Of a stretch of 64,000 nt of DNA, positions 58,112 through 64,000 are shown one piece after another. The notes below the pieces were generated by a model. The model was not told where the DNA came from, searched no databases, and worked only from the letters and a program-made list of their open reading frames with translations. This stretch comes from an uncultured Prevotella sp. GTDB taxonomy: Bacteria > Bacteroidota > Bacteroidia > Bacteroidales > Bacteroidaceae. The position numbers were made by a program, and so were the translations under genes. Each line of letters opens with the position of its first letter. Positions within the stretch are counted from its first letter, which is position 1. The DNA is taken from contig UQRP01000004.1 of the NCBI GenBank assembly GCA_900543585.1, positions 1 through 64,000 on the forward strand, in the 5' to 3' direction.

Positions 58112-58519
58112 TTATGCTGAAGCCATTTCCAATTCTTTAGCCACATTTTGGATTTCTTCCATCATGCGCTTTTCTAATTCCTTTGATGGTTTCTTCGTGC
58201 CATTGATATACTGAACCATAGTATTTCTGTCAATGCCCAGGCGCTTTCCAATGGCAATACCATTTATTTCAGGGTGCGAGAGAAATACACGTGAGATTCC
58301 TGTCGGCTCAGGATCATCATACTCGAAACTCTCAAAGGAGACGTCCTCATCAAGGTCTTCCCAGTGGATGCCTTCGTCGTCCATCTCATAGTGCTCACGC
58401 TCTGCTGGAGCGGCATTGAGCAAGCGTCTGTAGTATAGCAAAGACTGCCAAAGAACACGACCGTCATCGGTCTCACCGTAAATACGGTTGTTGTCGAACC
58501 AAATTTTTTTAATCGTCAT
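58112..58519 (-). CDS. DUF2442 protein with C-terminal HTH
   Basis: 135 residues. The N-terminal 75 match DUF2442 (IYGETDDGRVLWQSLLYYRRLLNAAPAER), followed by an XRE-like helix-turn-helix (INGIAIGKRLGIDRNTMVQYINGTKKPSKELEKRM). Start overlaps the DUF4160 stop by 11 bases. DUF4160-DUF2442 pairs are widely found as small linked genes with suggested toxin-antitoxin behaviour; here the HTH would make it the repressor of its own unit (inference). Confidence 0.85.
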   Translation of the reverse strand: MTIKKIWFDNNRIYGETDDGRVLWQSLLYYRRLLNAAPAEREHYEMDDEGIHWEDLDEDVSFESFEYDDPEPTGISRVFLSHPEINGIAIGKRLGIDRNTMVQYINGTKKPSKELEKRMMEEIQNVAKELEMASA

Positions 58520-58775
58520 TTTCTCCTCCTTCTATGCTATGTCCAAAATACTCCATCCATTTTGCGATTGCAAGGTCATGGTTTTCTTCTAACACCATTT
58601 CAGCTGCACGAATGTCCTTGTTCTTCAAGCCGTGATTATAGACGAGTTTCACAGCATCTTCTGTGATTTCAAACTTTGCCTTACCATCGGCATTCTTAAC
58701 GTGTACATGAATTGGCTCATGCTCGCGGGAATAGAAGAAAAACTTCATTCCAAACAGTCGTAATATTTCCGGCAT
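58509..58775 (-). CDS. DUF4160 protein
   Basis: 88 residues, full length for DUF4160: MPEILRLFGMKFFFYSREHEPIHVHV, then KAKFEITEDAVKLVYNHGLK and the C-terminal EENHDLAIAKWMEYFG. The two histidines in HEPIHVHV are conserved. Function unknown; pairing with a DUF2442-HTH protein suggests a small regulatory or toxin-antitoxin unit. It has its own promoter (TAGATTTG) with a palindromic site at the -33 position. Confidence 0.88.
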   Translation of the reverse strand: MPEILRLFGMKFFFYSREHEPIHVHVKNADGKAKFEITEDAVKLVYNHGLKNKDIRAAEMVLEENHDLAIAKWMEYFGHSIEGGENDD

Positions 58776-58797
58776 AGCAATTTTCCTTTTTATTTTG

Positions 58798-58831
58798 CAA
58801 ATCTAAATATAATTTTCCATACTTGCAAGTA
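58798..58831 (-). promoter_or_regulatory. Promoter and palindromic operator of the DUF4160-DUF2442 pair
   Basis: TAGATTTG at 58798-58805 on the minus strand, 23 bases before the DUF4160 ATG, and the perfect 12-bp palindrome TACTTGCAAGTA at 58820-58831, where the -33 box should be. It lies right after the hsdS stop. Confidence 0.6.
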
Positions 58832-58832
58832 T

Positions 58833-59867
58833 TTAGCCAAAATATTCTTGCATGCGGCTGTCAAGGAGCGTCTGCGTCTCGGCAATGCTCTGCTTCAACA
58901 GCGACTTCTGATGCTCTATCGCCTTCACCTTCTCCGCGAAAGAGCGCTGGAGGGAGATTGGGGGAAGGGGAATAGTAAGGCCTTTCAACGTCTTATTTGA
59001 TATTACTGGTTGCATTGCCTCTCGAGCATAATCTCTCAAATTAAGCATTGACAAGAAATAAAGTAGATAGACTTTATCGAAGCCAATGGAATCCGATAAA
59101 ATAAAAGCATTATCTGTTATAAAGTTTTTGCCATCAATAAGATGAACATTACCACACAAAGCTCCCACACGCCCTATTATTATCTGCTGTCCTTCAGCAT
59201 TATATTCACTATGGTATCCTACTATTCCATTACCTCCAAAAACTGCATATGGTCCTTTTACTATATTTTTAGCGGTCAAAGAATCTCCGCTTTTCAACTT
59301 AAAACATTCGCCAAAGATTTTTTTTTCAAAGCTCTTTTCTGAGCCATCCATATCTCCGAACATCTCATAGAACAGCGACTGCGCAAGCGCATCATATTCC
59401 TTCATCTGCTGTTGCTTCAAGGAAATGATGGCGGAAAGCTGGTCGAGCTCAGAGACAATATGGTTTTGCTCTTTTGTGGGTAAAACTGGTATAAGTTCTT
59501 TTGAATAGTCTTTAAAATAAATATGAGGTATAGCCGCACCAGAAGCATATCTACCCAAATTCTTACTTTGAAGAAAATACTTCAAATATGATAACGTAAC
59601 TTCACCTGTTGGCAAAATATATTGCATTGTTCCAACTAAGGAAGATTTAGAAGGATAGGTATTTACTCTGCCAACACCGGAGCCATCTTTAACAATACCT
59701 ATATACTCATTAGGCTGATGATAAAAATCTATATTTTTAACGAAGCCATTTGCACCATACAATGGATAATCACCATCGCTATCTTTTATTTTATTAAGGA
59801 CTATATTTGAGGAAGCTTTTGTGCAAACCTCCCCCAACTTTTTATATTCCCACTTGCTTTTATCCAT
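58833..59867 (-). CDS. hsdS: Type I restriction specificity subunit HsdS
   Basis: 344 residues with two target-recognition domains (about 5-130 and 180-300), each followed by a coiled-coil spacer (LDQLSAIISLKQQQMKEYDAL and FAEKVKAIEHQKSLLKQSIAE) that sets the gap between half-sites. Both domains start with a WEYKKLGEVC-like / EKKIFGECFKL strand. It is clearly more AT-rich than the rest of the operon, typical for HsdS genes, which exchange domains horizontally. No second hsdS or invertase is seen, so no phase variation is evident here. Confidence 0.93.
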   Translation of the reverse strand: MDKSKWEYKKLGEVCTKASSNIVLNKIKDSDGDYPLYGANGFVKNIDFYHQPNEYIGIVKDGSGVGRVNTYPSKSSLVGTMQYILPTGEVTLSYLKYFLQSKNLGRYASGAAIPHIYFKDYSKELIPVLPTKEQNHIVSELDQLSAIISLKQQQMKEYDALAQSLFYEMFGDMDGSEKSFEKKIFGECFKLKSGDSLTAKNIVKGPYAVFGGNGIVGYHSEYNAEGQQIIIGRVGALCGNVHLIDGKNFITDNAFILSDSIGFDKVYLLYFLSMLNLRDYAREAMQPVISNKTLKGLTIPLPPISLQRSFAEKVKAIEHQKSLLKQSIAETQTLLDSRMQEYFG

Positions 59868-59925
59868 GTCTGAATCTTGTTATATCTATATTGTTTTCCT
59901 TTGTTGGCCCATCGAGTTGTTTGTC

Positions 59926-61368
59926 TTATCCGAACAGGTCGTCCAAGACCACCTGACTCTGCACGATGCCGCTATATTTCCCTTGTTTGACGCCGTATGT
60001 CGTCACCATGGTGAGATGTACCGTCTGCTTCGGCGCCAGAGTAGCTTTCAAGGCTTCGACTCGCTCTCTGAGCTTGATATTTTCCTCCTTGTCAATCTCG
60101 TAGGGCGTTCCGCTGAACTTCATCTCACAGAGGTTGACGATATTGTCGTTTCTGAAGATGAGCATGTCCACCTGCACCCCCGTATGCTCGTCGTTCCCTT
60201 TCAGGCACCATGCCGACAGCGATGTCTTCACGCCACCTATTTCCAGTGCCCGCTTGATCTGCGTGACGTGTTGCCAGCATAGCTGTTCAAAGGCGACACC
60301 ATGCCAGGACTTTAGGATGTCAGAGGCCTGGTTGTCTGACATGAAGGAGCTGTCTTTGCCGTGTTGCTCGACATATTTCAGCCAGAACAAGCAGAAGTTG
60401 TCAATCAGTTTGTATCTATCCTGCCGGCCCGCCACACCATAAGGGGTGTATTTCTGTATGAAGTCGCTCTCGGCTAAGGACGCTAAGGTGTTAGTGAGCC
60501 CGCCTCCCAATGGTAGCCCCGTAGCCTTGGCTATCTCTTCGCGCGAAAAACCGCTGTTGCGCGTGGCGAGCAGGCGGATGACCTTTTTGCAGTCGTCGGC
60601 ATTGCTGAAGATAGCACTGAACAGTCTGTTGAACTCATCTCTCAGCCTTGTGCTTCTGCCAAACAGGATTTTGTCTACGTTCCTTTCAAAGCTGAGCCCT
60701 TTGCGGAAATAGTTCAGGTAATAAGGAATACCTCCAAAGACCATATAGGTCTGTGCGATGTCGTAGCGTGAAAGTTCTATCTGCTCATGGCGGAAATATT
60801 CCTCACATTCTGCCAAGGTAAACGGCGAGAGCTTTATCTCGTCGGTGAGTCGTCCATACAGTCCTCCTTTGCTGTGAGTGAGGTTGCCCAAAATCCACGA
60901 GGTGGCACTGCCGCAAACGATCAGCATGATGTTGTCACGGCCACTGCACCACCCATTCCAGAAACTCTCAAAGGCTGGTAGGAATCCCGAGCGCGGGGTG
61001 TCAAGCCAAGGCAGCTCATCAAGAAAGACGACTTGACGGCTGCCGTTGTCGAGTTGCGTGAGCAGCTGTTCCAACAGGAAGAAAGCCTCCATCCATGTCT
61101 TGGGCATGTGTACGCCTTCCAATCCCTGGTTAAGAAGAGAATAGTAGAAACTCTCTAACTGCGTTTTCATCCTGTTTCGCTCTCCTTCCTGGTCTACTGG
61201 TGACACACCCGTGTGCTGGAAAGTGATGCGGTCTTTAAAAGCCTGCTTGATGAGGAATGTTTTGCCTACACGCCGTCTGCCATATACGGCGACAAACTCT
61301 GGCTTGTCGCTCTGGTAGAGTCTTTCCAATTCGTTTAGCTCGGCTTTCCTGCCAATAATCGTGCTCAT
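59926..61368 (-). CDS. AAA ATPase with C-terminal nuclease-like (DUF234) domain
   Basis: 480 residues. N-terminal P-loop ATPase: IIGRKAELNELERL, Walker A VYGRRRVGKTFLIKQAF, Walker B QVVFLDELPW, sensor-like ICGSATSWI. A winged-helix part (FSREEIAKATGLPLGG) follows, and the last 110 residues contain VQVDMLIFRNDNIVNLCEMKFS, the D-x13-E-x-K pattern of PD-(D/E)xK nucleases, as in DUF234 proteins. The upstream frame extends past the promoter core TAACTTTG (61387-61394), so ATG 61368 is used. It sits between hsdM and hsdS, not part of the canonical Type I enzyme; a defence or toxin role is inference. Confidence 0.85.
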   Translation of the reverse strand: MSTIIGRKAELNELERLYQSDKPEFVAVYGRRRVGKTFLIKQAFKDRITFQHTGVSPVDQEGERNRMKTQLESFYYSLLNQGLEGVHMPKTWMEAFFLLEQLLTQLDNGSRQVVFLDELPWLDTPRSGFLPAFESFWNGWCSGRDNIMLIVCGSATSWILGNLTHSKGGLYGRLTDEIKLSPFTLAECEEYFRHEQIELSRYDIAQTYMVFGGIPYYLNYFRKGLSFERNVDKILFGRSTRLRDEFNRLFSAIFSNADDCKKVIRLLATRNSGFSREEIAKATGLPLGGGLTNTLASLAESDFIQKYTPYGVAGRQDRYKLIDNFCLFWLKYVEQHGKDSSFMSDNQASDILKSWHGVAFEQLCWQHVTQIKRALEIGGVKTSLSAWCLKGNDEHTGVQVDMLIFRNDNIVNLCEMKFSGTPYEIDKEENIKLRERVEALKATLAPKQTVHLTMVTTYGVKQGKYSGIVQSQVVLDDLFG

Positions 61369-61386
61369 AATCGTCTTTATTTTGCC

Positions 61387-61394
61387 CAAAGTTA
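61387..61394 (-). promoter_or_regulatory. Promoter -7 box of the ATPase-nuclease gene
   Basis: TAACTTTG on the minus strand, 19 bases before the ATG. It gives this gene, and perhaps hsdS and hsdR beyond it, transcription independent of hsdM. Confidence 0.65.
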
Positions 61395-61412
61395 GCAAAA
61401 ATGTTTGAATCG

Positions 61413-61442
61413 GCAAAATATATTGGGTTATATCTTGCCGAA
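61413..61442. repeat. Inverted repeat ahead of the ATPase-nuclease gene
   Basis: CGGCAA...TTGCCG with AATATA and TATAT forming a near-continuous stem around a short GGGT loop; further copies of GGCAA occur at about 61454 and 61476. It is located just upstream of the promoter core, where an operator could be. Confidence 0.55.
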
Positions 61443-61515
61443 AGTGGCAAAAAAAGCTGTAAACGGCAAGATATGCGAGGGTAGGACGGTCCCACCTGCC
61501 ATACCGCCCATGATT

Positions 61516-63015
61516 TTAGTCAGAGAGGAGGGCTCTCAATGCCTTCTGCCCTTCTTGTATCTGTTTCTCTAAGTCGTCGATACGTCCAAGGATGACATCG
61601 GGGGCATCATACTGGACTTTCTCACGCACCACCTCCTTGTATTTGTTGAATGTGAGGTCGTAGTCGTTCTGTCGGATTTCATCGGCTGGGACCAGAAAAC
61701 TCTGGTCACGGCGGGTGCGCTGTTCCTCATCTTTCAGGTTGGCGAAGCGCTGAATGACATCGGGGATGTCATTCTCCTCACATGGTGTCCGCTTCTGGTC
61801 GAGGGTGTAGCCGTCGGCATGCATGTCATAGAACCATACCTTGTCGGTGCCTCCAGCATTGGTCTTGGTGAAGACGAGGATGGCGGTGCTCACACCACTG
61901 TAAGGCTGGAACACGCCCGACGGCAGTGAGATGACGCCCCGCAGGCACTGGTTGTCGACGAGCTCCTTGCGGATGGCGATATGTGCCTTGCTCGTGCCGA
62001 ACAGCACGCCATCGGGGACGATGCTGCCACAACGGCCACCGGGCTCCAACGAGCGGATCATCAGCGAGAGGAAGAGGAGCTCGGTCTTGCCCGTGTTGGT
62101 CAGCGCGAGCAGGTCCTTGCTGACGGTCTCCTTGTCGAGCGAGCCCGTGAACGGCGGGTTGGCCATGATGAGCGAATAGCGGTCGCGGTCCTGGTTGTCG
62201 ACCGACAGTGAGTCGATCTTCTCTATCTGCGGATTGGTGATGTTGTGCAGCAGCAGGTTCATAGCGCCGATGCGGAGCATGGTCTCGTCGTTGTCGTAGC
62301 CGTGGAACATGTCGCCCTCATATCGCTTGCGCACTTCCGGACGGAGTAGCTCCTTGCGGTAGTGCTGGGAGACATACTGCGCTCCGCCCATCAGGAAGCC
62401 TGCTGTGCCCATGGCGACATCGCAGATGGTGTCCTCGGGGGTGGGCTGCATGAGGTCGACAATGAGGTTGATGATATGGCGGGGCGTGCGGAACTGCCCG
62501 TTGGTGCCGCTCGAAGCCATCTTGCCAAGGACATACTCGTAGACATCGCCCATGGTGTCGCGGTTGTTCATGTCGATGGTGTTGGAAATCATGTCGACAA
62601 TCTTCTGCAACTTCCGTGGGTCGGTGAGCAGGAACACGGCATTTTTCATGTACTTGCCGTAGGCCGTCTCCTTCGTTCCGTTGATGTTCTTGATGAAGAC
62701 AAAGAGATGACGGCTGATGGTCTTGTAGATGTCGTCGGCGTTCTTCTCCTTGAGCACATGCCAGCGCAGGTCGTTGTAGGGGACTTGCTCGCCGGTGTCA
62801 GGGTTCGTCCACAGACCATCGGGGAAGACCGGGTTGCGCACCTGGGTATGGAACGTGTTGGCCGTCTGCTCCTCTTTCATCTGCTTGTCGTCGAGCAGTT
62901 TCATGAAGAGCAGATAGGTCATCTGCTCCACGACGGTGAGCGAGTTGGTGATGCCTGCCGTCCAGAACGCTTCCCACAGCGCGTCAATCTTATTTTTAAT
63001 GTCTCCAGTTATCAT
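61516..63015 (-). CDS. hsdM: Type I restriction-modification methyltransferase HsdM
   Basis: 499-residue N6-adenine methyltransferase: HsdM N-terminal domain (about 1-140), SAM motif I VAMGTAGFLMGGAQY near residue 205, and catalytic NPPFTGSLDKE near residue 290. The C-terminal helices (ILGRIDDLEKQIQEGQKALRALL) form the HsdS-binding bundle. It begins 12 bases after the acyltransferase gene and may share its transcript. With hsdS and hsdR it makes a complete Type I system. Confidence 0.95.
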   Translation of the reverse strand: MITGDIKNKIDALWEAFWTAGITNSLTVVEQMTYLLFMKLLDDKQMKEEQTANTFHTQVRNPVFPDGLWTNPDTGEQVPYNDLRWHVLKEKNADDIYKTISRHLFVFIKNINGTKETAYGKYMKNAVFLLTDPRKLQKIVDMISNTIDMNNRDTMGDVYEYVLGKMASSGTNGQFRTPRHIINLIVDLMQPTPEDTICDVAMGTAGFLMGGAQYVSQHYRKELLRPEVRKRYEGDMFHGYDNDETMLRIGAMNLLLHNITNPQIEKIDSLSVDNQDRDRYSLIMANPPFTGSLDKETVSKDLLALTNTGKTELLFLSLMIRSLEPGGRCGSIVPDGVLFGTSKAHIAIRKELVDNQCLRGVISLPSGVFQPYSGVSTAILVFTKTNAGGTDKVWFYDMHADGYTLDQKRTPCEENDIPDVIQRFANLKDEEQRTRRDQSFLVPADEIRQNDYDLTFNKYKEVVREKVQYDAPDVILGRIDDLEKQIQEGQKALRALLSD

Positions 63016-63027
63016 GAGTTCGTTTGT

Positions 63028-64000
63028 TTACAGATTCTTGACATAGATTCTATGCCGTCTGATTTGTTTGGAGTCGAGGTACTGCCATTGTGAGAGCACG
63101 CCCTTGTTGGTCTCCATCTGCGGTCCTGTGACGGCCGCCTTGAAACCATAGCTGCGGTACCATGCGATGAGGTCGTTGAATATGAGCGCGTTGGCCCCTT
63201 TGATGCGATATTCCGGCAGCACTCCGATGAGCAGGAGGTCGACGACAGGTGTCCTATGCCATTTCAGCACTTTCAGCATGGGCCACCAGCCGAAAGGCAG
63301 CAGACGGCCACGGCTGGTCTGGCGCAGCGCCTTGGAGAAAGAGGGGAAGGAGACGCCGAAGCCTACAAGCTTATCATTCTTCGTGGTGTCGACGACACAG
63401 GCCACAAGATTCAGATCGGCCAGGCGGATATATTCGTTGACGAGCCTGTCTATTTGGTCTGTAGACAGTTGGGAATAGCCATAGAGGTCTTTATAGGTGG
63501 CGTTGAGGACGGCGAAGAGCTCACGTCCACGGCCGCCCTGTTTGAACTCTTTGAAGTTAAACTTCCTTACCTGCAGGCCATAGCGTTTCTCGATGAGCTC
63601 GGCAGTGCGTGCAAACTTCGGGGGTGTCACTGCCGGGACTTTAATTTTGTACTCCACGTAGTCGTTACCCTTGGTAAAGCCCCCTAACTGCTCCATGATG
63701 GCAGGGTAATAGTCGTAGTTGTAGTTGATATACATCGTAGAGAGGGTGTCGTATCCCTCTACGAGCATGCCCTCTCTGTCCATGTCCTCAAAGCCGAAGG
63801 GTCCGCTGATCTCTGTCATCCCCCTCTCGCGTCCCCATTGTGCGACAGCATCCAAGAGCGCCTTGGCCACCTCGACATCGTTGATGAAGTCAAACCATCC
63901 GAAGCGTACGCTCTTCACCTGCCAGTGGTCGTTGGCCCGCTGGTTGATGATGGCCGCTACGCGTCCCACGATCCTTCCGTCACGGTAGGCGAGGAAGTAG
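63028..64000 (-). CDS. GNAT-fold acyltransferase, YghO/bacterial ceramide synthase-like (5' end cut)
   Basis: 323 residues visible; the frame (YFLAYRDGRIVGRVAAIINQ) continues past the right edge, so the start is outside. Family text is ISGPFGFEDMDREGMLVEGYD, the signature of the YghO-type group, followed by LYGYSQLSTDQIDRLVNEYI and a C-terminal GNAT-like half (VVDLLLIGVLPEYRIKGANALIF). To my knowledge this family includes the bacterial ceramide synthase of sphingolipid-making bacteria, and Bacteroidetes do make sphingolipids; a ceramide-synthase role here is an inference. The GTG at 63969 is internal, not the start. Confidence 0.75.
   Translation of the reverse strand, partial: YFLAYRDGRIVGRVAAIINQRANDHWQVKSVRFGWFDFINDVEVAKALLDAVAQWGRERGMTEISGPFGFEDMDREGMLVEGYDTLSTMYINYNYDYYPAIMEQLGGFTKGNDYVEYKIKVPAVTPPKFARTAELIEKRYGLQVRKFNFKEFKQGGRGRELFAVLNATYKDLYGYSQLSTDQIDRLVNEYIRLADLNLVACVVDTTKNDKLVGFGVSFPSFSKALRQTSRGRLLPFGWWPMLKVLKWHRTPVVDLLLIGVLPEYRIKGANALIFNDLIAWYRSYGFKAAVTGPQMETNKGVLSQWQYLDSKQIRRHRIYVKNL

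Noticed and set aside
58833..59867. Phase-variable hsdS locus
   Set aside because: Only one hsdS copy, no inverted repeats flanking it and no recombinase gene nearby.

Overview
The window reads as a chromosomal segment of a Bacteroidetes bacterium, most likely a Prevotella-type Bacteroidales. The basis is the repeated promoter core TAnnTTTG (in two places with a TTTG box 19-20 bases upstream), sparse Shine-Dalgarno signals, and typical family content: pyrB-pyrI pair, PepD, OmpH/Skp lipoprotein, DUF4251 lipoprotein, TonB-dependent receptor, class 1 Hcp, D-lactate dehydrogenase. This is a judgement from gene content; no rRNA is present to confirm it.

Layout. 0-8 kb: housekeeping genes pyrB-pyrI-glyA, mrp, a secreted GH115-like hydrolase, tRNA-Arg(UCU) and an O-acetylhomoserine sulfhydrylase. 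8-20 kb: a five-gene tripartite ABC export operon (TolC, membrane fusion protein, two FtsX/MacB-type permeases, ATPase), facing a lipase-like hydrolase and an NtrC-type regulator plus histidine kinase. The gap in front of the export operon holds a sigma-54 (-24/-12) element and two near-identical palindromes two helical turns apart. 20-26 kb: stress and metabolism genes (glutaredoxin-like, YaaA, PIN toxin pair, Nudix, TadA, DUF3298, D-LDH facing an FMN 2-hydroxyacid dehydrogenase). 26.4-28.9 kb: an AT-rich insertion with a decayed ATPase gene and an XhoI/PaeR7I-like restriction-modification pair.

29-46 kb: a DUF362/TonB-receptor pair, three tandem copies of a roughly 120-bp element that can fold as a four-way junction, a secreted esterase-double-cupin fusion, htpG with its own sigma-54-like promoter, a candidate small RNA, pepD, skp-like gene, tRNA-Arg(ACG), the clpS-clpA-aat N-degron operon, and an inner-membrane metallophosphoesterase beside a truncated relative. 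46-51 kb: arsR-like and arsD genes leading into a nitrosative-stress cluster (Crp/Fnr regulator, hemerythrin protein, hcp, cupin, flavin-binding protein) with a Crp-type palindrome at about -45 of the hemerythrin-hcp promoter.

51-64 kb: class Ia nrdA-nrdB, then a Type I restriction-modification operon (hsdM, hsdS, hsdR) interrupted by an AAA ATPase with a C-terminal nuclease-like motif and by a DUF4160/DUF2442-HTH pair with its own palindromic operator. A YghO/bCerS-like acyltransferase runs off the right edge. The strongest candidates for undescribed biology are the tandem four-way-junction repeats, the sigma-54 circuit controlling the ABC exporter (and separately htpG), and the extra genes inside the hsd operon.
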